This document shows positions 1 to 10,618 of a stretch of 64,000 nucleotides of DNA, piece by piece. The stretch covers positions 434,001 through 498,000 of the forward strand of contig OY730169.1 of the NCBI GenBank assembly GCA_963422465.1, given 5' to 3'. The notes under the pieces were generated by a model. The model was not told the origin of the DNA. It saw only the letters and a program-made list of their open reading frames with translations, and did no database searches. The translations under genes and the position numbers were made by a program. This stretch comes from Lichina pygmaea (taxonomy: Eukaryota > Ascomycota > Lichinomycetes > Lichinales > Lichinaceae). The first letter of the stretch is position 1, and each line of letters begins with the position of its first letter.

Positions 1-3000
1 CGTCAGGCGTAGCGCGACTAACCTCATCCCTCTCCTTCTCTTCGAATGGGACGTTATACCGTATGCAAGGGCTCGTCGACGCGTGACCGGACCGCAAGTC
101 TCAACAGAGGCTCGAGTAGACTGATTCGAGCCGAGCAGCTCGTGGATGTGGCTTATCGCAGCCCCAGGGACAACCTGGACCTGCTTGTGGGATTCCGCTA
201 AGCCAACCGCGATATCCAGTACAGCACGTCTGCACCCACCCTCTTCTCTATTGCTGCCTAGCATGACAAAGCCCGTTGGCAGGGCTTCCTTGGCGTAGCC
301 GAGCCGAGGAGCATCAGAGTGGTCTTTCCGCTCCTCCAGAAGCTCGCTTGCCAGATCATTCGAACACCGAAGCTTCGGCCATCAGCGCTAGCCACGACCT
401 TGAACGAGATGCATACGTACGGAGTACATACGTACGTACGTAGAACAGGTGCCAAAACGTTCCGTCATGCAAGAGCACGTACAGAGCTGTGACTGTGCCA
501 TGGTCGTATGCACAAGGGACCGGAGGGCTGGTCTCGACTGAGGACCACAGCCGGAATCGTTGTCTGCCGAGGCTATCCCGTACTCAGACGCATCTGGGAC
601 GGATAACGAGGTGGTGTGACACTGTGAGGGTGGGCAAGACGCTCCGCTGGCGTCATGATCGCCCGAAGTCGGAGCCAATCGAAGTAGCAGCATGGCTCCC
701 GGCCCTTCGCCGCCAAGTCTCCCTGCCGGTGGCTCCGCGTATGTAGGTCTAGGTACGGTAAGTTGAACGAGCCAAATAGGTCTCGAGTCCTCGACGACGG
801 GCCCCACACCACCCTTTGCCAGAAACGATATCGGGTGACCGGCCCAGGGTCCAGACTCCAGCAGACGTCGTGAGAGGGCCCGTCTATCCGCTGGCGCCAC
901 CTGTGATCTGCGTTGGGCTGACGCTGACGGGTAAGAGAGTCGAAGAATTACCCCGGCGGTCGCACTTCCCATTTCGATGATTGCGAGGGCCCTTTCTCAA
1001 GTCAAAACGCAGCGCACTCGATGCACGCTAGAGGACGCTTGCAGATGCATATGCCCGAACCACCTCAGCGTCGCCCCCAGAAGCTGCGCTAGCCCCAAGT
1101 CCCATAGTCCTTCCATGTAATACGTACGTATGTGCACGGAACGTATCAATCACAACCGACCAACGAGGACCGGATGCCCCTTGGCCAGATCCGAGAATAG
1201 CTCTGTCAGTTGGCCTCGTCGTCAAAGGAAAAAAAAAAAGACGGTTGCCGCTATGCGTCAGCAGGACGGTCTCCACCTGCAGCACGCAGCTCTCCGCCGA
1301 AACATGCAGACATCATGTTGGCATCCGAAAACCGGCTTCGCGCACGACCCGAGCGCATTCGCCAATTCCTGCCTCGATTTGATGGCAAAACCCCGTCTAT
1401 GAGTGCACTCGAAGCAGCCTGGATATCGTGGATATGTGGACGCTAAACCTAAGTGATGATGATGAGAAACCTCCAGTGGACTTAAAACCGCTATGGTGCC
1501 ACGGTAAAGCGCAAGTCTCCCCGCCTCTTCGAAGCTTCTAACGATACGCTAAGTTTTTTGCACGTGTTAGCTGACCAGCCAAGAAAGGCAACGAAGAAGA
1601 AAAGACCCGATCTCATCAAAGAACGGCGGGAAGCGTTTCGAACATGGTGTTTGGGGATGGGTGGGTGGGTGTGTGTGTGTGTGTGTTGGGGGAGGGGGGG
1701 GGGGGGGGGGGGGGGGGAAGTCGGGAGGGACGCCCGGTAGCGCCTGATACCGTACGATACGTACCGCATACCGCTCGTTTTCCTGCCCCATGCCACTTCC
1801 GTGATGTAGATCGGGGCGTCACGAAAGCCTCGAACGAAAACGGTGGCGCCGGCACGTCCTCCCTCCGACTGATTGCTTGCCCTTTGCTGCTCCTTGACTG
1901 GGGGAAGAAACGCCTCTGGGGCCGGGGCGGAGATTCGACGGGGTCTGTTGGGAGCGTATACTCGTAGTTCTGGGTGGTGAGATACGTATGCATGGTACCT
2001 TGCGAGAGCGCGGTGAGGAGGAGAGCCAGGCTCGGCGCATTACCAGACGCCATCGAACCCCCGCGTCAAGTCCCTGTAGTCGGTTTTCGCCTTCCCACAT
2101 GCGCCTAGCGCATATGTACGTAAGCGGTACCGGACATCAGATCGACGGGGGCACCGCAGCCTCAGTTTCCAGCCCAGACCAATTGCAGTTCTGCCGAGGT
2201 ATAGGCGGCCGATGGAGATACGGCGAGGCCATTGGCCTGCCTCATCTGGCCGTATGAGACCTAAGACAACGTCGGTCGCCGGGGCTTGGGCACAAAGAAC
2301 TGCGAGAACGTCGCTAGCCAAAATTCTTCTTCGACCGGCGCACAGGCTTGCAGCTTGAGCGAAGGAAGGCCGTGTCCTTTTCGCCCTTGGCTGCATCTTG
2401 GTACTGTACGATCACTGCCTCCGTAGCAGCCCGCCCTCCACTTGGTTCGGCGGCCGGCAGATCCAAGGAAAGGAGTCTCCAGCTCATCGGAGTCCGAGGA
2501 GGAGAAGTGAGTCCTTGCACTGTTTGTTGGGACGTATGGATGCGTGAACAAATCGTTGGCTCCAGGGATCCCGGCAGATGCATGTCACGCGCTCGCAGTA
2601 CTCGCGGGATGTGAGTACTATACCGGTACAGCACAGTGCTTCGCTGCGGCTGAACCTTTTCGTCTTTCAGGGCCTACTGTATGTGTCGATTGTCGTTGCG
2701 GTTTCCTTCGCCAAGAATATCAGGTGGGATCCGAACCTTTGCCGGAGCCTTATCCAGCTCGCCTCCAGACATATCGTCTTTCCAGCAATGCCACCGGAGG
2801 GTGTCGGCGACAGGAAAGCAGGCTTTCAACGTGCGTTCCCGCCTGGCTGGCCCCTGTCAGTCTTCCCTTTGCCAACGGCATGCCAGAGCGAGACTGTAGC
2901 CTGCATTGGGAGGTGCAGTAGAATCTGTGACCCCAGTTAATTAGCGACCGAGGTTCAGTCAACAGCAGAACGTACTCAACAGAACAACAGCACGATACGT

Positions 3001-4379
3001 CTTCGTACGTATTCCATGTTCTCCGCCTGGAGGCTATTCTTGCTTCTCCCAGTTGTGCTGCTCGTCATACTTGGCCTGTTGCTACCTCGTATCGAGGACC
3101 ATGAGGACGCATCATACATGACACGCGATCAAGAAAAGTAAAATGCTTGCTCGTAGCCGCATATCCTTCACCGTCTCTGACCCTTAGGCTGAAACACAAG
3201 TGCGGGGCATTCGTTGGCAGAACAGGCTCCATGCCTCAGAATGGCTCGGTCGTTGAAGAATCATTGATGCCGATGATAGCTGGCCTGCGTCATCCGTGGG
3301 ATCACACATATTGATTGATAATAGCCAACGTCATGGTTTCCACGCCAACAAGGACCGCTTTCCCGAGCGACTTTGGCTTGGCCTCTCCAAGTTAGGGTCC
3401 AGCCAGTCCCGGATTGCTGCCCTGCAACGATGTTGGCGGTACATTGCTGATGACCGAAGTTGACGGCATTGTTACTGCAGCATAATGAGCCGCTGTCTCC
3501 GGAGTCACCTTCGGAGGGGCTTGTATCAGATGTCGTCATGGGTGTTTGGGGTCGTTGACAGACCGTACGAGGTAGACCATGGTCAGAACCATGTCTACGT
3601 ACATAGATACTTATCAGTTCTAGATAATGCTTTCTCGTGGAGGAGCCTCATCGTACAAGCTCGCTAGTGAACGCTCATCGGTCCACAGTCTCAAGAAGAC
3701 TGTTGCCAGTGGTGGAGCGTAGCACGGAGAGTGTTCTGGAAACTCTTTTTTCATATGATCTAAGATGGAGGACAAGCTGAAAGACTTCCTTCGTCGATAA
3801 AATTAGCTGTTGTAAATTCCAGACTCGTAATCTTCAATGTAGACTGTAATTCTGCTATGTCAGACCTGATTATAGAGCGGGTAGAGTAGAATAGCTTACA
3901 CAGATGCTAGACACCTGACCTGGAGGTTCCCTTACCAGTTATACAGCTATCGCAGCATAATCTAGCGTGACTAGTCTTAGAATGGAGCAGGAATTCAATA
4001 CATACAATCAGGTCAGTCGAATCTGACTGGCGGTGGAGCATGTTGTGAACGGCCGTCAGTTTACATCATCAGCATTGCTCTAAGGCCGATAATTAGCTAC
4101 TGTACTCTAAGGTTCCACGGTATGATCTTCTGCTACCCAAATTGAGATCTGGGCAAGACGTGGGATGCTTTACAGCAACGTCGAACAGTTGAGAAATGAA
4201 GACGGACGAGTAGTTTCAGCTTGCTCGCGTCCTTGCGCCGTTGGGCCAGGAGAGAGGACTTGTGACTCGGGTGTCTCCGATCAAATCGAAATAGGTCCGT
4301 TGTATTGAAAAGGAGGGGTTGTTCTACGGACAATAGGTCCCTCGAGCCCGTGTCCTCGTGACCCCTCTACACCAAAGGA
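1..4379. other. Intergenic region, no supported gene
   Basis: No frame here gives a recognisable protein family or a convincing exon chain. The longest open frames (about 200 codons near 390-970, and overlapping ones near 1490-2100 and 2540-2940) are compositionally odd, overlap each other on both strands, and those near 1500-2100 are kept open by simple repeats. TACGTA/GTAC palindromes recur (near 415-440, 1120, 2115, 3005, 3590). The left edge of the LINE block follows at about 4.38 kb. Confidence 0.6.
1659..1717. repeat. GGGT/GT microsatellite ending in a 24-G run
   Basis: A (GGGT)n tract passes into (GT)n and ends in an uninterrupted run of 24 G at 1694-1717. The plus strand could form G-quadruplex structures. 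The run opens long spurious frames on both strands (proline or glycine rich). Confidence 0.95.
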
Positions 4380-4385
4380 CGTTTC

Positions 4386-5895
4386 TTGTATGTTTTTTTT
4401 ATTTTTTATTTGATTCTGACACTGATAGTAGCTTTTCAGCCATGCAGATCTTCTAGCTAAGAGTGATTTTCTTCAGAAAACCTTTAGAGGAGTAAAAACT
4501 GAAGACTGGGGGTGACTAGAGGATGTAGCAAAAGGAAATCTTGTAGTGACTGGTAGAAAGAAGACTTCTAGATATTAGAGTGTGAATAGTGGAGTTTGAA
4601 AGCTAGATTAAACTGGTTCAGTTTTTTCAAAGACATGAACCAGTATAGAAACTTCTGTAGAAGCTCTGGGTTTGAAATAATAGAAGTGAAATCTTGGGAA
4701 TTAAAAGGAGCTTGCTGTCTTTGACTTGAATAAAGAGAGCATGAAGAGGTGATATGTTTCACTGTCTCTTCTGCTTGACCACAGACACATAAAGGGGTAG
4801 GAAAATCTGGAACTCCAGCTCTGAATAGAAAACTTGCCAGGCCAATTCTCCCAGTTCTGGTTTGTAGTAGTAGACTTGCCTCAGCTTTCTGTAGCTTTTT
4901 GTAGAGCTTCAGGTTGTTGTGGTGAGGCTTTTGACAAAACACCTACCACCCAGAGTAGCTTCTTCTTTTCTTCTCCTCCCATTGGTTTTCCCACTCTTTA
5001 ACAAAGAGTTTCTGTAGTTCTTTCCTTAAACTAGCCTGGTTAGTAGTTAATTGGTTTAACCAAGTGAACTTCCAATAGGGGGAGATAGTTGAGGATTCCT
5101 TTAAAGGTTTCTTCACAGAAGAGGCATAGTGGGAGATATTGGAAAAGATATTGTCCAGAAGTGTTTTCAGAGAGGAGGTTTGAATAGAAGAGAGAAAACA
5201 GGCTGTGCGAAATTTGAAATAGAGATCTAGAGGTAAAAGAAAAAGCTCACTCTCTAGTAAGAAAGATGGAGTGGCTTTGAAGGCACCTCCAATAAGTCTC
5301 AGGCATTTGTTCTGGAATGTGCTAAGAGAAGAGATATTAGAAGATTTTCTTAGAGGATTGAACCAGATCCCCACAGCATAACTCAGTAAAGATCTGAGTA
5401 TTGCAGTGTACACAAGACGTGATGTGAGGACTGGGAAACCCCAAGTAGAATATGAAGTTCTAGAAAGAGAGGAAAGTGCTTTCTGAGCTTTTTGAAGAAT
5501 AATTCTCTGGTGCTTATGCCAGTGGAGTTTTGCATCCAGGTACACTCCTAATACTCGCACTTCTTCTTTTGGTCTTAGAATCACATTCCCCAGTCTGAGC
5601 TTAAGCTGAAGATTGTCTGATCTTCTTCTGGAAAAATGAAGTATTTTATATTTCTCAGGAGAGAAGACTATTCCATGTCTTGCAGCCCATGATAGACATT
5701 TGAGGTGTGTGTTCTTCAACTTCAGAAGGTTGCTTTTTAGAGAGTGTCCAAATGCAAGCAGATTTGTATCATCTGCAAATCCCAGAGCAGAAACACCAGT
5801 GGAAGGAGAGTGTACAGTTTCATGAAGTTCAGAAATATAAAATAGAAACAGAATAGGAGATAAAGGGAAACCTTGGGGAACTCCACAGTGAATTT
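4386..5895 (-). mobile_element. Tad-like LINE, 3' portion (copy 1)
   Basis: This is the 3' end of a non-LTR retrotransposon on the minus strand. Its poly(A) tail appears as a T-rich stretch at about 4390-4412. The coding part runs from the reverse transcriptase core at about 5890 down to a C-terminal Cys/His motif. It begins abruptly at the RT motif around HCGVPQG, where it abuts the 3' end of a second copy. The two copies are about 90 percent alike by eye. I infer that this is the 3' part of the same LINE family whose ORF1 and 5' leader lie at 31.8-32.6 kb. Confidence 0.85.
4568..5895 (-). pseudogene. LINE ORF2 fragment: reverse transcriptase core and C-terminal zinc motif
   Basis: Reading on the minus strand, the fragment opens with KIHCGVPQGFPLSPILF (RT block), then GFADDTNLLAFG (the YxDD-type catalytic block with F in first place), then the thumb segment with LGVYLDAKLHWHKHQR and LSYAVGIWFNPLRKS. 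It ends with CVCGQAEETVKHITSSC, the C-x-C-x8-H-x4-C motif seen at the C-terminus of many LINE ORF2 proteins. One in-frame TAG (4943-4945) interrupts it; the second copy has CAG there. Endonuclease and N-terminal RT are absent, so it cannot be autonomous. The family is best described as Tad/I-like, from the thumb and Cys/His pattern. Confidence 0.85.
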
Positions 5896-6842
5896 TGATT
5901 TGATTCTTACACTGTTTGTAGCTTTACAGCCATGCAGATCTTCCAGCTAATAGTGAACTTCTTCAGAAAACCTTTAAAGGAATAAAAACTGAAGACAGGG
6001 AGGTGACTAGACAGTGTAGCAAAAGGAAATCTTGTAGTGTCTGGTAGGAAAAGCTTCTAGATGTTGGAGTGTGAATAGTGAAGTTTGAAAGCCAGATTAA
6101 ATTAGTTTAGTCTTTTCAAAGACATAAACCAGTACAGAAACTTCTGTAGAAGCTCTGGGTTTGAAATAATAGTAGTGAAATCTTGGGGGTTAAAGAGAGC
6201 ATGTTGTCTTTGACTTGAGTAGAGAGAGCATGAAGAGGTAATATACTTTACTGTCTCTTCTGCTTGACCACACATGCATAGGGGGGTAGGAAAGTCAGAG
6301 ACTCCAGCTCTGAAAAGAAAACTTGCTAGACCAATTCTCCCAGTTCTGGTTTGCAGTAGTAGACTTGCCTCAGCTTTCTGTAGCTCTTTGTAGAGCTTTA
6401 GGTTGTTGTAGTGAGGTTTTTGACAAAACACCTGCCATCCAGCATAGCTTTTTCTTTTCTTCTTCTCCCATTGGTTTTCCTACTCTTTAGTAAAGAGTAT
6501 TTGTAGTTCTTTCTTTGAATCTCTAATAGAAAAGAAGGAGTGGCTTTGAAAGCACCCCCAATAAGTCTCAGACATTTGTTTTGGAATATGATAAGAGAGG
6601 AAATATTACAGGATTTTCTGAGTGGGTTGAACCAAATTCCCACTGCATAGCTCAGTACAGATCTGAGTATTGCAGTGTACACAAGGCGTGCTGTGAGAAC
6701 TGGAAAGCCCCAGGTGGAGTAAGAGGTTCTAGAAAGAGAAGATAGTGCTTTTTGTGCTTTTTGAAGAATAATTCTCTGGTGTTTGTGCCAGTGGAGTTTG
6801 GACTCCACAGTGAATAGGAATAGCAGAAGACTCAGAGTCATC
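5896..6842 (-). mobile_element. Tad-like LINE, second 3' portion (copy 2) with internal deletions
   Basis: The 3' end begins near 5896 with a sequence matching copy 1 (cagccatgcagatctt near 5930) but without a long poly(A). The C-terminal Cys/His motif is present (CMCGQAEETVKYITSSC). Compared with copy 1, about 260 bp between FKATPSFLLE and RKELQKLF are missing. A second segment is missing between the RT block HCGV and the thumb motif KLHWHKHQR, joined through CACTGTGGAG. Upstream, DDSESSAIPIHCGV continues up to the LTR of the A element at 6843. This copy therefore forms the left shore of the LTR-element insertion. Confidence 0.8.
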
Positions 6843-7109
6843 TGTCACAGTTCTGGCCCAGTTGCATATCTGGCACAAGTCACGCACCTTGCCGGGAAGT
6901 TCCATCTGCACTGTTGCCTGTTTGCTCTGCTGTATCCCCTGCCTATAAGAACTTCTCCTGCTCCCCCAGCTTCTTCTCTTCTTCTTTTCTCTTTTCCTTC
7001 CTTGTCTTTTGTCTTGTACATCAATCCAAGTCTCAAGTCTCAAGCCAAGTCAGGTCAAGGTTACTGAATCAGTTAGGCTTGAGTTCTGCTCTGCTATTGC
7101 CTTGTCACA
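6843..7109 (+). repeat. LTR of family A (outer copy, left)
   Basis: 267 bp, TGTCACAG...TTGTCACA. It contains one copy of a 28-bp unit (cttgccgggaagttccatct core), a TATA-like CCTATAAGAAC, then a pyrimidine-rich leader. It joins LINE copy 2 directly on its left. Confidence 0.9.
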
Positions 7110-8370
7110 CTACGAAAGACCTACTCAACCATAACACACTTCACCAAGCCATGTTCACGTCCTTGTCATGTCTCAACAACCAGACCAAGCCATGCCAGTT
7201 ACTGGAAATAACAAGTTCCTTCGCAACATGTTTGCAGAGTTCATGTGAATTCAAGCTACTAATACTACTCCCAAGTCCAAGTCTGAACACACTGCTGACC
7301 CAGAGATCTTCAGTGGCAATAGCAGAAACATGGAAATCACGCATGAGAAGCTTGAGAGCTTCATCACGTCACTGTCACTCAAGATGACACTCAACACTGA
7401 CCAGTACCCCACGGAAACATCGCGGATTGCGTACGTCTTTTCACGCACGACTGGCACTGCGCAGTCCTACATCTCAGCTAAGATCACGGCTGGCCAGTAC
7501 ATTGACTGGCACAACATTATCCAAGATCTCTGGAACACCTTCTCCGACCCAGACCCAGAGTTCCTAGCTCAGAGAAAGCTCATCACCTTGTGTCAGGCCA
7601 ACTGTTCCTTTGCCAAGTTCTTCACAGAGTTCAATCAGTATACTCTATGCACAGGCTTCAACAACAAGGCCTTGAAGTGCCATCTTCAATACACTGTCTC
7701 TGAAGAGCTTGCCAAGCAGCTTGTCAGCATCAACCTCAAGGACATCAGCTATCAGAAGCTTGTTGAGAAATGCCAGCTGCAGGACAACCAGTTGTGTGCC
7801 ACTTCTGCCAACTCTCACCGTCCACGTCAAGCACCTCCCACCCAAGCCTCAGTTCCACAGTCAGGAGCTTCAGTTCTGTGTCCAGGGTTCATCAAGCCAG
7901 CCTTCACGCCACAGCCACCAAGTCCTACCATGGATCTCAGCCACTCTAAGCTGACACCAGAAGAGTGAGAACATCACCAAAACAAAGACCTCTACTTCTA
8001 CTGTGGGAACCAAAGTCATGTCTCAACCTTCTGTCCAGTGAAAAGCATGCCTGTTGTTACTACCACCACAACCACCACCAAGTCTGCCACTGTTGAGACT
8101 ACTCCAGAGTCGGAAAACAAGTAGTCCTTGGTTATTGTTGCGCCCAAGGACATGAAAAGAATCTCCATATTGGCTATCTGTCTCCAGACCAGCAATTAGA
8201 CAGCAAGTGCTTGTTTCTTCCTTGTATCCTAGATGGGAAATTCAAGTGCAATACTCTTATTGACTCTGGCTGTTCAGCATTTGGCTGCATTGGTGCTTTC
8301 TTTGCGCAATCTCTTCACCAAGAACCTCTCCTCTACCCACGCACATTGCAATTGTTTGATAGCAAGATGT
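6843..8370 (+). mobile_element. Ty3/gypsy family A, outer copy, left part (LTR, gag, start of protease region)
   Basis: Fossil element, broken by several changes and by a second A copy. It starts with an LTR (6843-7109) and carries a Gag region (about 7170-8120) whose sequence includes a retroviral-type gag core (KITAGQYIDWHNII). It continues into the protease region (about 8210-8370). At 8370 it is interrupted by the inner A copy; the interrupted sequence resumes at 21403. The 5 bases GATGT are found on both sides (8366-8370 and 21403-21407), the expected target duplication. Confidence 0.85.
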
Positions 8371-8672
8371 TGTCACAGTTCTGACCTAGTTGCATATCTG
8401 GCACAAGTCACACACCTTGCCGGGAAGTTCTATCTGCACGCACCTTGCCGGGAAGTTCCATCTGCACTGTTGCCTGTTTGCTCTGCTGTTGCCTGATCCT
8501 CTGCCTATAAGAACTTCTCCTGCTCCCCCAGCTTCTTCTCTTCTTTTCTCTTTTTCTTCCTTCCTTGTCTTTCATCTTGTACATCAATCCAAGTCTCAAG
8601 TCTCAAGCCAAGTCAGGTCAAGGTTACCAAATCAGTTAGGCTTGAGTTCTGCTCTGCCATTGCCTTGTCACA
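8371..8672 (+). repeat. LTR of family A (inner copy, left)
   Basis: 302 bp, same termini as the 6843 LTR. It carries two copies of the 28-bp unit upstream of the TATA-like motif, against three copies in its partner at 21073-21402. Confidence 0.9.
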
Positions 8673-10018
8673 CTACAAAAGACCTACCCAACCATAACAC
8701 ACTTCACCAAGCCATGTTCACGTCCTTGTCATGTCTCAACAACCAGACCAAGCTATGCCAGTTGCTGGAAATAACAAGTTCCTTCACAACATGTTTGCAG
8801 AGTTCATGCGAATTCAAGCTACTAACACTACTCCCAAGTCCAAGTCTGAACACACTGCTGACCCAGAGATCTTCAGTGGTGATGGTGGAAACACAGAAAT
8901 CATGCATGAGAAGCTTAAGAGCTTCATCATGTCACTGTCACTCAAGATAACACTCAACACTGACTGGTACCCCACAGAAACATCGTGGATTGCATATGTC
9001 TTTTCACGCACAACTGGCACTGCGCAGTCCTACATCTCAGCTAAGATCACGGCTGGCCAGTACATTGACTGGCACAACATCATCCGAGATCTCCAGAACA
9101 CCTTCTCTGACCCAGACCCAGAGTTCCTAGCTCAGAGAAAGCTTGTCACCTTGCGTCAGGCCAACTGTTTCTTTGCCAAGTTCTTCACAGAGTTCAATCA
9201 GTATACTCCACACACAGGCTTCAACAACAAGATCTTGAAGTGCCATCTTTGATGCACTGTCTCTGAAGAGCTTGCCAAGCAGCTTGTCAGTATCAACCTC
9301 AAGGACATCAGCTATCAGAAGCTTGTTGAGGAATGCCAGCTGCAGGACAACCAGTTGCGTGCCACTTCTGCCAACTCTCACCATCCACATCAAGCACCTC
9401 CCACCCAAGCCTTAGTTCCACAGTCAGGAGCTTCAGTTCTGTGTCCAGGGTTCATCAAGCCAGCCTTCACACCACAGCCACCAAGTCCTACCATGGATCT
9501 CAGCCACTCTAAGCTGACACCAGAAAAGTGAGAACATCACTGAAGCAAAGGCCTCTACTTCTACTGTGGGAACCAAGGTCATGTCTCAACCTTCTGTCCA
9601 GTGAAAAGTATGCCTGTTGTTGCCACCACCACAACCACCACCAAGTCTGCCACTGTTGAGACTACTCCAGAGTCGGAAAACAAGTAGTCCTTGGTCATCA
9701 TCACACTCAAGAACATGAAAAGGATCTCCATGTTGGCTATCTGTCTCCAGACCAGCAGTTGGACAGTAAGTGCTTGTTTCTTCCTTGTATCCTAGATGGG
9801 AAATTCAAGTGCAATACTCTCATCAACTCTGGCTGTTCAGTATTTGGCTGCATTGGTACTTTCTTTGCGTAATCTCTTCACCAAGAACCTCTCCCCTACC
9901 CACGCACATTGCGATTGTTTGATGGCAAGATGTCGCAAACCACACATCTCACCAAGACAATCATGACCACAGCACATGGCGTGCACCAGGAGGAAGTCTC
10001 TCTCTTCGTGTCTCCTGG
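8371..10018 (+). mobile_element. Ty3/gypsy family A, inner copy, left part (LTR, gag, protease region)
   Basis: A second A copy inserted into the outer one. LTR 8371-8672, Gag about 8730-9540, a zinc-knuckle-like segment with YCGNQGH near 9560, and protease region to about 10018. There it is cut by the composite of family B elements, and the A sequence resumes at 17672. Several breaks; it is a fossil. It is younger than the outer copy because it lies inside it. Confidence 0.85.
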
Positions 10019-10618
10019 TGTTGCGGTCTGTACTGTACTGTCCTATCCGAGTATAGGATTAGGGCGAGAGGTGGAAGGCAGGTTGGTTCTCGCAGGAGAG
10101 GAGTGTCAAGGAGCGCAAAGGGGTTTGGCAGAACATGGTGGTGGTGACACCTGATCAACAGCTTCGTACAAAGGATTGTATTGAAGTAGATCTAGTTGTC
10201 TGGATCACAACATGAGTTGAAGACGATTGTTCTATAAGGGAACTATCGCTGGACTATATAGTGCTGGCCTGTCAAGATGATTGAGATTGTCTTGACAGTC
10301 TTGACGTCAAGACAGGTGAGATTGTCTTGACAGTCCCACCATGTTATGCACCCTGCATCAAGACTGGTGAGATTGTCTTGATGCTTCATGCATCCTGCGT
10401 CAAGACTGGTGAGATTGTCTTGATACTTCATGCATCCTGTGTCAAGACTGGTGAGATTGTCTCAATACTTCATGCATGCTGTGTCAAGACTCCTGTGTGT
10501 GTCTTGACAGTCACGTGACCCCTTGTTGGTTGGTCACTTGACTTCCATGGTGTTCTCTTGCCTGGCCCACAGCCTGATTACCTATAAATGAGTGGCTTCT
10601 ATCCCCTGGGTCATAACA
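10019..10618 (-). repeat. LTR of family B (left)
   Basis: 600 bp, TGTTGC...ATAACA as read on plus. Holds a CTATATAG box near 10253 and four roughly 39-bp tandem units at about 10310-10490 that lie upstream of this box in the sense (minus) direction. Confidence 0.9.

Noticed and set aside
388-972. 194-codon minus-strand frame
   Set aside because: No family features, mixed composition and no supporting exon or start context.
1491-2053. Frames rich in Pro, Thr and His or in Gly and Val
   Set aside because: Kept open by the GT and poly-G tract.
10310-10490. Four regularly spaced 39-bp repeats that might suggest a CRISPR array
   Set aside because: The units are head-to-tail with no unique spacers, lie inside an LTR, recur in the other B LTRs and sit in a eukaryotic genome.
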